The position numbers were made by a program, and so were the translations under genes. Shown piece by piece: positions 9,788-19,028 of a DNA stretch of 64,000 bases; within the stretch, counting starts at the first letter, position 1; every line of letters begins with the position of its first letter. Origin of the DNA: Bacteroidota bacterium (GTDB lineage: Bacteria > Bacteroidota > Bacteroidia > Chitinophagales > Chitinophagaceae); the NCBI GenBank assembly GCA_018267725.1, contig JAFDXY010000018.1:124001-188000 (forward strand), read 5' to 3'. The notes beneath the pieces are model-generated. The model made no database searches. It worked only from the letters and a program-made list of their open reading frames with translations, and was not told the origin of the DNA.

Positions 9788-11353
9788 ATGAAAGTTATTA
9801 AAACAATGCTGGTTGCCACCATGTTGCTTCCGGTGCTTTTGATAAATGCACAACCACCAAGAGAAGCTCCAATGCAAAGGTCTGCTATGCGAGACAGCAC
9901 TGGCGGTAGCGGAATTAAAGACATTAAAAAATCGCAAAAATCTGTTACTCGCGGTTCTGTTACCATTGAAGGAAAATCTATAAACTATGAAGCAAATGCC
10001 GGAACATTGGTATTAAAAAATAATCAAGATGTGCCAACCATAAGCATGTCTTACGTTGCTTATTTTAAAGATGGAGAAAAAGATCTTTCAAAACGCCCAA
10101 TAACTTTTATTTACAATGGTGGTCCCGGAAGTTCTACTGTGTGGTTGCACATGGGTTGTTGGGGTCCGCAAAAAGTAAATATAAAAGATATGAGCCGCTC
10201 AAGAGCTCCATACAGCACTGTAAATAACGATTACAGTTTATTAGATGCAAGTGATCTTGTATTTATTGATGCACCAGGCACAGGCTTTGGAGAAATTATT
10301 ACAAAAGAAAAAGGCGGAGCCGGCGAGCCAAAAGATTTTTATGGGATTGATGAAGACGGGCAAGCTTTTGCATCTTTTATTACTCAGTTTGTTACAGATT
10401 TTAATAGATGGAATTCTCCAAAATATTTGTTTGGAGAAAGCTACGGAACTTTTAGATCTGCATTGGTTGCCAACATTCTTCAAAGCTCAAAAAACATAAG
10501 TTTAAATGGCGTTATACTTCTTTCACAATTACTTACTTATAGTAATATGACAGAAACTACGGCAGGAAATCCGGGTACAGATATGCCTTTTATATTAATA
10601 CTGCCTTCTTATGCAGCAACAGCTTACTATCATAACAAATTACCTGTTAAACCAAAATCTTTAGAAGCGTTTTTAAAAGAAGTTGAACAATTTGCTTTAA
10701 CCGATTATGCATTGGCTTTAAATAAAGGTGCCGATATTTCTGCAGATGCTTTTAATGCTATTGCAGAAAAATTGCATAATTATACAGGACTTCCGGTAAA
10801 CTATCTTAAAAAAGCAAACCTTAGAGTTACAGGCCCTCAATTTTCTCAAACATTATTGGGAGATGATAATGAAATTGTTGGAAGACTAGATTCTCGTTTT
10901 TCGGGAGATGCTATTAATCCGTTAAGTGAAAATGCACAATACGATCCTATGAATTCTTTTATTGCTGCAGCATTTACTTCAACATTAAATTCTTACATGC
11001 GTAACGATTTAAAATTTGGCGGAGATGCACAATATAAAATAAGCGGAAGTGTGCAACCATGGAATTTTCAACGCAGAGGAAACTTTATTGGTTTTCCTAA
11101 TGTAATGAACGATTTGGCACGTGCAATGGTTTATAATCCTTCATTAAAAGTTTTATTAACTGGCGGTTATTTTGATTTAGGTACTCCTTATTTTGAAGGA
11201 AAGTATGAAATGAAGCATTTGCCAATGCCTGCATCATTACAAAAAAATATTAGTTACCAATATTTTGAATCAGGACACATGATATATCTTCATCCTGAAT
11301 CTTTAAAATTATTACACAACACGGTTGCTAAATTTATTAATGATACACATTAA
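9788..11353 (+). CDS. S10 family serine carboxypeptidase-like protein, secreted
   Basis: Exported peptidase of 521 residues. Residues 1-21 form a signal peptide (MKVIKTMLVATMLLPVLLINAQ), followed by a low-complexity linker. S10 hallmarks: the oxyanion motif NGGPGSSTVWLHMG near residues 112-125, the nucleophile in FGESYGTFRSALVA, DLGTPYFEGKYEM near the catalytic Asp, and ESGHMIYLHPES carrying the His. The full triad appears present. It likely trims peptides in the periplasm or outside. It is divergent from the M13 peptidase gene, suggesting a small peptide-utilisation pair, though substrate coupling is inference. Confidence 0.92.
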   Translation: MKVIKTMLVATMLLPVLLINAQPPREAPMQRSAMRDSTGGSGIKDIKKSQKSVTRGSVTIEGKSINYEANAGTLVLKNNQDVPTISMSYVAYFKDGEKDLSKRPITFIYNGGPGSSTVWLHMGCWGPQKVNIKDMSRSRAPYSTVNNDYSLLDASDLVFIDAPGTGFGEIITKEKGGAGEPKDFYGIDEDGQAFASFITQFVTDFNRWNSPKYLFGESYGTFRSALVANILQSSKNISLNGVILLSQLLTYSNMTETTAGNPGTDMPFILILPSYAATAYYHNKLPVKPKSLEAFLKEVEQFALTDYALALNKGADISADAFNAIAEKLHNYTGLPVNYLKKANLRVTGPQFSQTLLGDDNEIVGRLDSRFSGDAINPLSENAQYDPMNSFIAAAFTSTLNSYMRNDLKFGGDAQYKISGSVQPWNFQRRGNFIGFPNVMNDLARAMVYNPSLKVLLTGGYFDLGTPYFEGKYEMKHLPMPASLQKNISYQYFESGHMIYLHPESLKLLHNTVAKFINDTH

Positions 11354-11384
11354 GCTAATAAATTTTTTGTAGAAGATAAAATTT

Positions 11385-11422
11385 AAAAAGCTGCTTCAAA
11401 AAAATTGGAAGTAGCTTTTTTT
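11385..11422. terminator. Bidirectional terminator between S10 peptidase gene and typA
   Basis: Stem AAAAGCTGCTTC / GAAGTAGCTTTT (one G-T pair) with a short A-rich loop, followed by a T run on the + strand and preceded by an A run that serves the opposite strand. It lies between convergent genes. Confidence 0.7.
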
Positions 11423-11449
11423 ATGTAAATTAATTGTAATGTTTTTATT

Positions 11450-13261
11450 TTAAACAACTTCTGCCTTCATGCTTTTGGCTGCTTTATTTCTTTCATTTTC
11501 ATCTAAAATTACTTTACGCATACGAATGTTTTTTGGTGTTACTTCTATACATTCATCTTGCTGAATATATTCCATACACTCTTCTAAAGTCATTTGAATT
11601 TTTGGCGTAATACGAACACTATCATCACTACCGCTTGCACGGTGATTGGTTAATTTTTTTGCTTCAACAGCATTTACATTCAAATCTCCGGGTTTAATAT
11701 TTTCTGCAATAATTTGTCCAACGTAAACATCTTCTCCAGGTTCAATAAAAAAGCTGCCTCTATCTTGTAATTTATCAATTGAATAAGCGGTGGTTGTTCC
11801 TGCAAATTTGTTTACTAAAACACCATTATTTCTTCCGGGAATATTGCCTTTCCATGGTTTGTATTCGCTGAAGCGATGTGCCATTACGGCTTCTCCTGCA
11901 GTATTGGTAAGCATTTGCGAGCGTAAACCAATTAAACCACGTGAAGGAATATCGAATTCTAAATGTTGCATTTCTCCTTTGCTTTCCATTACCAACATTT
12001 CGCCTTTTTTTTGTGTAACAAGGTCTATTACTTTACCGCTAAATTCTTGTGGTACATCAACCACTAAATTTTCGTATGGTTCATTCTTTTTACCATCAAT
12101 ATGTTTAATTAAAACTTGCGGATTACCAACCGTTAATTCATAACCTTCTCTTCTCATTGTTTCTACTAACACACCTAAATGAAGAATACCACGGCCATAT
12201 ACTAAAAAGCTATCTGCACTATCTGTATCTTCTACTCTTAATGCTAAATTCTTTTCTGTTTCTTTCATTAATCTATCACGTAAATGGCGAGAGGTAACAA
12301 ACTTTCCATCTTTACCAAAGAAAGGTGAGTTATTAATGCTGAACATCATACTCATAGTTGGCTCATCTACACTAATAACCGGTAAAGCTTCCGGATTTTC
12401 GGCATCTGCAATAGTATCGCCAATTCCAAAATCTTCTAAACCTACTACTGCACAAAGGTCTCCGCTTAATACTTCTGCTACTTTGCGTTTACCCATTCCT
12501 TCAAACACATATAATTCTTTTACTTTACTTTTTTTAATACTGCCATCGGCTTGTACTAAAGCAATGTTTTGATTTTCTTTAATAGAACCGCGAGTTACTT
12601 TACCAATAGCAATTCTTCCTAAAAAAGAAGAATAGTCTAATGATGTTATTTGTAACTGCAATGTACCTTCGCTAACTTTTGGTTCGGGAACATATTGTAA
12701 AATGCCTTCCATTAATGGTGTAATATCTTCGCACTGTTCGTTTTTGCTATTAAACCAACCATTTTTGCCACTACCATAAAACGTAGGAAAATCAAGCTGC
12801 TCTTCGGTTGCATCTAAATTAAAGAATAGTTCAAATACAGCATCGTGTACTTCATCGGGTCTGCAATTGGGTTTATCAACTTTATTAATAACTACAATTG
12901 GTTTTAAATTTAGTTGCAGTGCTTTTTGCAACACAAAACGTGTTTGAGGCATGGGTCCTTCAAAAGCATCAACCAATAAAATAACACCATCCGCCATTTT
13001 TAATACACGTTCTACTTCTCCTCCAAAATCACTATGGCCTGGTGTATCAATTACATTAATTTTTACGTCTTTATAAGTTACGGCAGCATTTTTTGAAAAA
13101 ATAGTAATGCCTCGTTCTCTTTCCAAATCATTGCTATCCATAATCAACTCGCCTGTTTGTTGATTTTCGCGAAAAACTTTTGTAGCATGCAAAATTCTGT
13201 CAACCAAAGTTGTTTTACCATGGTCAACGTGGGCTATAATTGCTATATTTCTTATTTTCAT
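11450..13261 (-). CDS. typA: Translational GTPase TypA/BipA
   Basis: Ribosome-associated GTPase of 603 residues, the normal length. G1 motif AHVDHGKTT, switch region [15 protein letters not shown]3 [16 protein letters not shown]4 NKVDKP; then domain II, and the TypA-specific carboxy-terminal blocks [19 protein letters not shown] and [13 protein letters not shown]. BipA helps late 50S assembly at low temperature or under stress. Start ATG complement at 13259-13261. Convergent with the S10 gene, sharing its terminator. Confidence 0.96.
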   Translation of the reverse strand: MKIRNIAIIAHVDHGKTTLVDRILHATKVFRENQQTGELIMDSNDLERERGITIFSKNAAVTYKDVKINVIDTPGHSDFGGEVERVLKMADGVILLVDAFEGPMPQTRFVLQKALQLNLKPIVVINKVDKPNCRPDEVHDAVFELFFNLDATEEQLDFPTFYGSGKNGWFNSKNEQCEDITPLMEGILQYVPEPKVSEGTLQLQITSLDYSSFLGRIAIGKVTRGSIKENQNIALVQADGSIKKSKVKELYVFEGMGKRKVAEVLSGDLCAVVGLEDFGIGDTIADAENPEALPVISVDEPTMSMMFSINNSPFFGKDGKFVTSRHLRDRLMKETEKNLALRVEDTDSADSFLVYGRGILHLGVLVETMRREGYELTVGNPQVLIKHIDGKKNEPYENLVVDVPQEFSGKVIDLVTQKKGEMLVMESKGEMQHLEFDIPSRGLIGLRSQMLTNTAGEAVMAHRFSEYKPWKGNIPGRNNGVLVNKFAGTTTAYSIDKLQDRGSFFIEPGEDVYVGQIIAENIKPGDLNVNAVEAKKLTNHRASGSDDSVRITPKIQMTLEECMEYIQQDECIEVTPKNIRMRKVILDENERNKAAKSMKAEVV

Positions 13262-13320
13262 AAACGTTGATGTTAAGTTATAAGTGTAGAAAATTTATAC
13301 TTATAACTGCTAAAGGGCTG

Positions 13321-13328
13321 CAAATGTA
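13321..13328 (-). promoter_or_regulatory. -7 box for typA
   Basis: CAAATGTA on the + strand, i.e. TACATTTG reading toward typA, 59 bp before its ATG. No TTG is found at the usual spacing. Confidence 0.4.
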
Positions 13329-13358
13329 GGGCTTTACAGCCGTTTTAAGGCATTTAAC

Positions 13359-13386
13359 TTGTAACTTAATATTTTAATTACATTTG
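13359..13386 (+). promoter_or_regulatory. Candidate promoter for tryptophanase gene
   Basis: TTG at 13359-13361, 17-bp spacer, TACATTTG at 13379-13386. It would give a long untranslated leader of about 195 nt before the ATG at 13587. Confidence 0.4.
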
Positions 13387-13455
13387 CCTGCCGATTGACT
13401 TTTATATGAGGAATATTTTTAAGAATATTATTAAAAGCCCCACTTAGCCGTAAGC

Positions 13456-13483
13456 AAGTAAGAAGTATAAAGTACAAAGTACG
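13456..13483 (+). repeat. Degenerate 7-bp tandem array (AAGTANN x4)
   Basis: AAGTA recurs at 13456, 13463, 13470 and 13477, an exact 7-bp period, with variable last two bases (AG, TA, CA, CG). It lies in the leader region of the tryptophanase gene. Confidence 0.6.
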
Positions 13484-13586
13484 ATTTACGTAGTATGATA
13501 TACCATTTTAGATTTAATTAATTAAACCACTTTTCATTTGTATAACTGCATAATTGCAGATTTATAAATTCATTTTATTATTTAAT

Positions 13587-14960
13587 ATGAAAACAATTAT
13601 AGAACCATTTAAAATAAAATCGGTTGAGCCAATTTATTTTACAACCAAAGAAGAGCGTATTAATATTTTACAACAAGCTTTTTACAATCCATTTTTAATA
13701 AAAGCACATAATGTAATTATAGATTTATTAACCGATAGTGGCACCAGTGCCATGAGTAGTGAACAATGGGCAGGCATTATGCGAGGCGATGAAAGTTATG
13801 CAGGAAGTGATAGCTTTTTTAGATTTGAAGAAGCTGTATATTCTATTACTAATATGAAATATATTATTCCAACACACCAAGGAAGAGCTTCAGAAAAAAT
13901 ATTATTTAGCATATTGGGCGGTAAAGGAAAATATTTTATTAGCAATACTCTGTTTGATACAACACGTGCCAACATTGAGTTTTCGGGTGCAGAAGGAATT
14001 GATTTGTTGTGTGATGAAGGAAAACAACCATCATTAATAGCACCCTTTAAAGGAAACATAAATACTGAAGCATTAAAGAAAACAATTGAAGAAAAAGGTG
14101 CTGAAAATATTCCGTTGGTAATTATTACCATTACTAATAATTCAGGCGGTGGGCAACCTGTAAGCATGCAAAATATTAAAGAGGCAAAAGCTATTTGCAC
14201 ACATTATAATATTCCTCTATTTATTGATGCATGCCGTTTTAGCGAGAATTGTTACTTCATAAAACAAAGAGAAAAAGGCTATGAGAATAAAAATATTCAA
14301 GAAATAGCTAATGAATTATTTTCTTATGCAGATGGTTGCACTATGAGTGCCAAGAAAGATGCGTTTGCAAACATTGGCGGTTTTTTAGCAATGAATAATG
14401 AAGCATTAGCACAACAATGCAGAAACTTATTAATTATTACAGAAGGCTTTCCAACTTATGGAGGCCTTGCCGGGCGTGATTTAGAAGCCATAGCTATTGG
14501 TTTAAAAGAAATAATGGATGAAAATTATTTAAAATATCGCATTAGAAGTATTGAATACATTGGAGAAAAATTAGATGCAGCAGGTGTACCTTATATTAAA
14601 CCAACAGGTGGCCATGCTATTTATTTGGATGCTAAAAATTTCTTACCACATATTACTGCTGAACAATATCCGGGACAAGCATTGTGTTGCGAATTATTTA
14701 TAGAAGGCGGTGTTCGCGGTGTTGAAATAGGAACTGTAATGTTTGGAAAATATGATGCTGATGGAAAAACAATTCCTGCACCAATGGAATTAGTTAGATT
14801 AGCAATACCCAGAAGAGTTTACACACAAAGCCATATAGATTATGTTGCCGAAGTAATTATTGAAGTATTTAAAAGAAGAGAAAAAATTAAAGGCTTACAA
14901 ATAACTTTTGAAACACCATTGCTACGCCATTTTACTGCACAGTTTAAACAATTAAATTAA
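13587..14960 (+). CDS. tnaA: Tryptophanase (PLP beta-eliminating lyase)
   Basis: PLP enzyme of 457 residues that should split L-tryptophan into indole, pyruvate and ammonia. I use the ATG at 13587 (MKTIIEPFKIKSVEPI) since the family begins there; the frame extends 11 codons upstream. PLP lysine is Lys257 in TMSAKKDAF; THQGRASE and TITNNSGGGQPVS are family motifs. Overall wording and numbering follow tyrosine phenol-lyase, but the substrate-deciding positions are tryptophanase-like: Asp124 (Thr in TPL), Val379-Glu-Ile381 (Met379/Arg381 in TPL) and His448 (Phe in TPL). Position values for TPL and TnaA are from memory. No TnaC-type leader or permease gene is adjacent. Confidence 0.88.
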   Translation: MKTIIEPFKIKSVEPIYFTTKEERINILQQAFYNPFLIKAHNVIIDLLTDSGTSAMSSEQWAGIMRGDESYAGSDSFFRFEEAVYSITNMKYIIPTHQGRASEKILFSILGGKGKYFISNTLFDTTRANIEFSGAEGIDLLCDEGKQPSLIAPFKGNINTEALKKTIEEKGAENIPLVIITITNNSGGGQPVSMQNIKEAKAICTHYNIPLFIDACRFSENCYFIKQREKGYENKNIQEIANELFSYADGCTMSAKKDAFANIGGFLAMNNEALAQQCRNLLIITEGFPTYGGLAGRDLEAIAIGLKEIMDENYLKYRIRSIEYIGEKLDAAGVPYIKPTGGHAIYLDAKNFLPHITAEQYPGQALCCELFIEGGVRGVEIGTVMFGKYDADGKTIPAPMELVRLAIPRRVYTQSHIDYVAEVIIEVFKRREKIKGLQITFETPLLRHFTAQFKQLN

Positions 14961-15019
14961 AATCATTTTTTTAAAAGGAAAGAAAAAATGTTGGCAACGC
15001 TTTACATACAAATAAAAAT

Positions 15020-15027
15020 TACATTTG
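15020..15027 (+). promoter_or_regulatory. -7 box for SUMF1-fold gene
   Basis: TACATTTG, 16 bp before the ATG at 15044. The nearest upstream TTG (14991-14993) is 26 bp away, longer than usual. Confidence 0.4.
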
Positions 15028-15043
15028 GTAAAACAATACTGTA

Positions 15044-15943
15044 ATGAGAATTTTTCTCGCGTTGGTTACAACATTTTTTCTTTTTGCATTTGTGCGAAAT
15101 AAAGAGGCAGTTAATACAAAAATTACTGTTCCGCCCGGCACTTCATTTATTAAAGAAGGTTTGTATATGGATAATTATGAAGTAAGCAATATGGCATGGC
15201 AAGAATTTATTGCTTGGGTACAAAAGTATGATGAAGATACAACCAAGTACAAACAACTTCAACCCGATGCAACGGTTTGGTATGCTTTAAAAGTTGATGC
15301 AGAACGATACGTTAATTCTTATTTTTCTTCCAATGCATTTGCAAGTTATCCTGTAGTTGGTATTAGTTATGAGCAAGCAAAAGCATTTTGCGAATGGAGA
15401 ACAGAAAGAGTAAATGAAATACTGCAAAAAACACCCGGCTCTGCTTTTAAACGTGTTGAATACAGATTACCAACCGAAAGTGAATGGGAATTTGCAGCAG
15501 CAGGAAAATTAGATACAACAAAATATCCTTACGGCTCTGAGCAAACAAAACAAAAATTAAAAAATAAAGATGTTGTACGAATGTTTAATTGCGTATATCC
15601 CGAAAAAGATTCTTTAGATGATTCTCAAAGCAGTATAATGCCTGTAAATTTTGGCAAACCCAATCAATACGGTATGTATAATATGATTGGTAATGCTGCA
15701 GAAATGGTTGCTGAAAAAGGGTTAGCTAAAGGTGGTTTTTATGATTTGCTTTTAGAATATTGTAAAATAAAAGAACAATCGGCATATAAATTTCCTAACA
15801 GATATTTAGGGTTTAGATGTGTTTGCACGGTTGATAATAATTTTTCAAGTAAACAACAAAAAGAAACATTTAAAAAAGAAAAAGCGGAACAATCTAAAAA
15901 AGATAAAAAGAAAAAAAATGCAGGATTTGAACAAGACCAATAA
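15044..15943 (+). CDS. SUMF1/FGE-fold (GldJ/GldK-like) secreted protein
   Basis: Protein of 299 residues with an N-terminal hydrophobic export segment (residues 1-18) and a formylglycine-generating-enzyme fold: YEVSNMAWQEFIAWV, VVGISYEQAKAFCEWRTERV, YRLPTESEWEFAAAGK, YGMYNMIGNAAEMVAEKGLAKGGFYD, and the ending YLGFRCVCTVDN. In true FGE two cysteines five residues apart bind copper; here the first position is Leu and only the second (EYC) is kept, so oxidase activity is unlikely. GldJ/GldK gliding lipoproteins use the same fold without that activity. The Lys-rich tail (residues 265-299) is disordered-looking. Exact role unknown. A hydrolase gene follows after 15 bp. Confidence 0.75.
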   Translation: MRIFLALVTTFFLFAFVRNKEAVNTKITVPPGTSFIKEGLYMDNYEVSNMAWQEFIAWVQKYDEDTTKYKQLQPDATVWYALKVDAERYVNSYFSSNAFASYPVVGISYEQAKAFCEWRTERVNEILQKTPGSAFKRVEYRLPTESEWEFAAAGKLDTTKYPYGSEQTKQKLKNKDVVRMFNCVYPEKDSLDDSQSSIMPVNFGKPNQYGMYNMIGNAAEMVAEKGLAKGGFYDLLLEYCKIKEQSAYKFPNRYLGFRCVCTVDNNFSSKQQKETFKKEKAEQSKKDKKKKNAGFEQDQ

Positions 15944-15958
15944 TTTAAAAAATAACTT

Positions 15959-16954
15959 ATGCGTTGGGTTAAAAAAATAGTTGCAATCGTTTCAATTTTA
16001 TTAATTATTTATTTGCTGGGCCCCAAACCACAAACGCCTATTTATAATATTAATTTACCAATCGTTCCAGATAATAGTGCTGCGTTAATAAATTATATTC
16101 AAGCAACTGAATCAGCACATAAAATAAAACCCGATAACGAAGCAAGAATTATTTGGAACAACGATTCGTTAAAACAAAAAACAGAATATGCCATTGTTTA
16201 CTTACATGGTTTTTCTGCTTCGCAGGAAGAAGGTAATCCCGTACATAAAAATATTGCTAAACAATTTGGCTGCAACCTTTATTTGGCAAGGCTTTCACAA
16301 CATGGTATAGATACAACAGATGAATTGCAAAACTTAACAGCAGATAATTATTGGGAATCTGCAAAGCAAGCTTATGCCATTGGCAAAGAGTTGGGAGATA
16401 AAGTTATTTTAATGGGCACCTCAACCGGAGCAAGTTTAGCATTGCAATTAGCAGCAACTTATACTGATGTTGCCGGATTAATTTTAATGAGCCCTAATAT
16501 AGAAATTAACGACCCTAATGCATGGATATTAAATAACCATTGGGGTTTGCAAATTGCAAGAATGGTTGTTAAATCAAAATATAGAGATATAAAAAATAAA
16601 TCGAATGCGTATAAACAATATTGGAATACACATTACAGGTTAGAGAGTGCGGTAGCTTTAGAAGAATTGTTAGAAACAACCATGAACAAAACTACTTTTA
16701 ATAAAATAACACAACCAACATTGGTTTTGTATTATTATAAAGATGAACAACATCAAGATAATGTAGTAAAAGTTAGTGCCATAAAAAATATGTTTAATGA
16801 GTTAGCAACACATGCCAACGAAAAAAAATTAATTGCTGTACCCAATGCAGAAAATCATGTACTCAGTTCTCCCATTCAATCAAAAGATATTATAACGCCG
16901 CAAAAAGAAATAACGGCTTTTTTAAAAGAAGTAATTAATCTTCCGTTTCAATAA
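15959..16954 (+). CDS. Alpha/beta hydrolase, membrane-anchored or exported
   Basis: Protein of 331 residues. Residues 5-21 form one hydrophobic segment (signal anchor). The hydrolase body has the HGFSASQEEGNPV oxyanion region, nucleophile elbow in MGTSTGASLALQ (GTSTG), TLVLYYYKDEQHQDNVV with a possible acid residue, and the His in PNAENHVLSSP. It resembles monoacylglycerol-lipase or carboxylesterase types. Substrate is unknown. It follows the SUMF1-fold gene by 15 bp and probably shares its transcript. Confidence 0.8.
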   Translation: MRWVKKIVAIVSILLIIYLLGPKPQTPIYNINLPIVPDNSAALINYIQATESAHKIKPDNEARIIWNNDSLKQKTEYAIVYLHGFSASQEEGNPVHKNIAKQFGCNLYLARLSQHGIDTTDELQNLTADNYWESAKQAYAIGKELGDKVILMGTSTGASLALQLAATYTDVAGLILMSPNIEINDPNAWILNNHWGLQIARMVVKSKYRDIKNKSNAYKQYWNTHYRLESAVALEELLETTMNKTTFNKITQPTLVLYYYKDEQHQDNVVKVSAIKNMFNELATHANEKKLIAVPNAENHVLSSPIQSKDIITPQKEITAFLKEVINLPFQ

Positions 16955-17005
16955 AATCATAAAAAATAAATTCCCTTACCTTCATTAACTCTAACGAAAA
17001 AAACT

Positions 17006-18055
17006 ATGCCTAAAAGTATAATAGCAGGTATTGGTATGTATGTTCCCGAAAACATTGTTACCAATAATGATTTGACTAAATACATGGATACAAGTGATGA
17101 ATGGATACAAGAAAGAACAGGAATTAAAGAACGCCGATACGCCCACCGAACCAATGAAACCACCACTACTATGGCGGTTGAAGCATCTAAAATTGCAATT
17201 GAAAGAGCAGGAATAACAGCACAAGATGTAGATTTTATTGTGTTTGCAACATTATCGCCCGATTATTATTTTCCCGGTTGCGGTGTATTATTACAACGTG
17301 CCATGAAGATGAAAGAAATTGGTGCATTAGATGTTCGCAATCAATGCAGCGGTTTTGTATATGCTTTAAGTGTTGCCGATCAATTTATTAAAACCGGTAT
17401 GTATAAAAATATATTGGTAGTAGGTGCAGAAAAACATTCGTTCGGGTTAGATTTTTCTACAAGAGGCAGAAACGTAAGTGTAATTTTTGGTGATGGAGCA
17501 GGTGCGGTAGTATTACAATCAACCGAAGATAATAATAGAGGTATTTTAAGCACACATTTGCATAGCGATGGTGAAAGTGCAGAAATATTAGCAATGTATA
17601 ATCCGGGTACACATGCAAACTATTGGGCAAATAAAAATTATGCAACGTTTAATGATGCAGAAATTTCTGATATGTTTATGAGCCACGCCATGATTGATAA
17701 TGCACAAAATTTTCCTTTTATGGATGGCCCGCATGTTTTTAAAAAAGCTATTGTAAAATTTCCTGAAGTAATAAAAGAAGCATTAGAAAAAAATAACTTT
17801 TCATCTAAAGATATTTCTGTACTTATTCCGCATCAAGCAAATTTGCGTATTGCACAATTTGTACAACAAAAATTAGAATTGAAAGATGAACAAGTATATA
17901 ACAACATTCAACACTACGGAAACACAACTGCAGCCAGCGTTCCCATTGCATTATGCGAAGCATGGGAAAAAGGAAAAATTAAACAAGGAGATTTAGTTTG
18001 CTTAGCAGCATTTGGTAGTGGCTTTACTTGGGCAAGTGCATTATTAAAGTGGTAA
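17006..18055 (+). CDS. fabH: 3-oxoacyl-ACP synthase III (KASIII/FabH)
   Basis: Condenses acyl-CoA with malonyl-ACP to start fatty-acid synthesis. Protein of 349 residues, slightly longer than typical. Active-site Cys114 in VRNQCSGFVYA, His in IPHQANLRIAQF near 276, and Asn in HYGNTTAASVP near 306. DTSDEWIQERTGIKERR is the conserved N-terminal block. Extra length lies around residues 195-235, near the acyl-binding region, and might tune chain specificity such as branched primers, but that is inference. Other FabH-like starters exist in secondary metabolism; no such neighbours are seen here. Confidence 0.92.
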   Translation: MPKSIIAGIGMYVPENIVTNNDLTKYMDTSDEWIQERTGIKERRYAHRTNETTTTMAVEASKIAIERAGITAQDVDFIVFATLSPDYYFPGCGVLLQRAMKMKEIGALDVRNQCSGFVYALSVADQFIKTGMYKNILVVGAEKHSFGLDFSTRGRNVSVIFGDGAGAVVLQSTEDNNRGILSTHLHSDGESAEILAMYNPGTHANYWANKNYATFNDAEISDMFMSHAMIDNAQNFPFMDGPHVFKKAIVKFPEVIKEALEKNNFSSKDISVLIPHQANLRIAQFVQQKLELKDEQVYNNIQHYGNTTAASVPIALCEAWEKGKIKQGDLVCLAAFGSGFTWASALLKW

Positions 18056-18098
18056 ACTTCACATACAATTATTATAGTAGAAAAAATAGTGAATAGAA

Positions 18099-18998
18099 AT
18101 GGAAAGGGGCAAAATTATTTATCTTATAAATCCTATATCGGGTACATCAAAAAAAGATACCGTTAAAAAATTAATAGAACGAGAATCTAAAGCACAACAA
18201 ATAAATTTTGAAATTCTATCAACCAACGCAAAAGGAAATTATGATGATTTAAAAGAAAAAATTTCAAAAGAAAACATTACCGATATAGTTATTGTTGGAG
18301 GAGATGGAACTGTAAATCAAGTTACAAACGCATTAAAAAACGAGAAAGTAAATTTTGGTATTATACCCGTTGGAAGCGGTAATGGACTTGCATTTGCAGC
18401 AGGCATCCCTAAAAAAACAGAAGCAGCATTAGCAATTATTTTTTCGGGAAAAGCAAAGCCTATTGATGCTTTTTATATAAACAATCAATACTCTTGCATG
18501 TTAAGCGGTGTTGGTTTTGATGCACAAGTAGCACACAATTTTGCAGCAAAAGAAAAAAGAGGTTTACTTACTTACACACAACAAAGCCTTATTAATTTTT
18601 TTAAAGCACAGCCATATCAATTCGAAATATTGTTAGATGGATTTTCTTTTTTTACAGACGCATTTGCCATAAGTATTGCAAACAGTAATCAATTTGGAAA
18701 CAACGTAACTATTGCACCGCAAGCAAGTTTAAATGATGGTTTGTTAGATATTGTAATTGTACAAAAAATGAATAAAGCCAAATTACCTTTTGCTTTATTA
18801 AAACAATTGCGTGGTAATAATAAATTGCAACAGTTGTTTGATGATATTACCAGCAAAAACATTATTTACTTTCAAACACCTTCTTTAATTATTCGTAATT
18901 TAAAATATGCACCTTTACATATTGATGGAGAGCCGAGAGAAACCGAAACAGAACTTAATATTAAAATTGTAAGAAATTGTTTTAAACTATTGCAGTAA
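18099..18998 (+). CDS. Diacylglycerol kinase family lipid kinase (YegS/DgkB-like)
   Basis: Protein of 299 residues with the DAGK catalytic domain. INPISGTSKKDTVKK opens the fold; GGDGTVNQVTNAL near residues 67-79 binds nucleotide; PVGSGNGLAFAAGIP is the conserved glycine loop; the carboxy-terminal beta domain carries GLLDIVIVQKMNKAKLP and PLHIDGEPRE. It should phosphorylate a lipid such as diacylglycerol or a sphingoid base at the membrane surface. The lipid cannot be told from sequence. Stands 43 bp after fabH in the same direction, so a lipid-metabolism pair is plausible. Confidence 0.88.
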   Translation: MERGKIIYLINPISGTSKKDTVKKLIERESKAQQINFEILSTNAKGNYDDLKEKISKENITDIVIVGGDGTVNQVTNALKNEKVNFGIIPVGSGNGLAFAAGIPKKTEAALAIIFSGKAKPIDAFYINNQYSCMLSGVGFDAQVAHNFAAKEKRGLLTYTQQSLINFFKAQPYQFEILLDGFSFFTDAFAISIANSNQFGNNVTIAPQASLNDGLLDIVIVQKMNKAKLPFALLKQLRGNNKLQQLFDDITSKNIIYFQTPSLIIRNLKYAPLHIDGEPRETETELNIKIVRNCFKLLQ

Positions 18999-19028
18999 CC
19001 TTCTTTTTTATTTTTTAATTAAATTAAT

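Larger units (their letters stand above)
13262..13586. other. 325-bp intergenic region between typA and tryptophanase gene
   Basis: Divergent spacer. It holds a minus-strand -7 box for typA (13321-13328), a plus-strand TTG-N17-TACATTTG promoter (13359-13386), a degenerate 7-bp tandem array (13456-13483) and a small hairpin CTGCA-TAAT-TGCAG (13546-13559). A 13-codon ORF (13406-13447) has no Trp codon. No RNA gene is recognised. Confidence 0.6.

Noticed and set aside
13406..13447. A 13-codon ORF upstream of the tryptophanase gene, as a possible TnaC-type leader
   Set aside because: Its product (MRNIFKNIIKSPT) has no Trp and no TnaC-like W-x-D/P pattern, and it lies about 140 bp from the gene.
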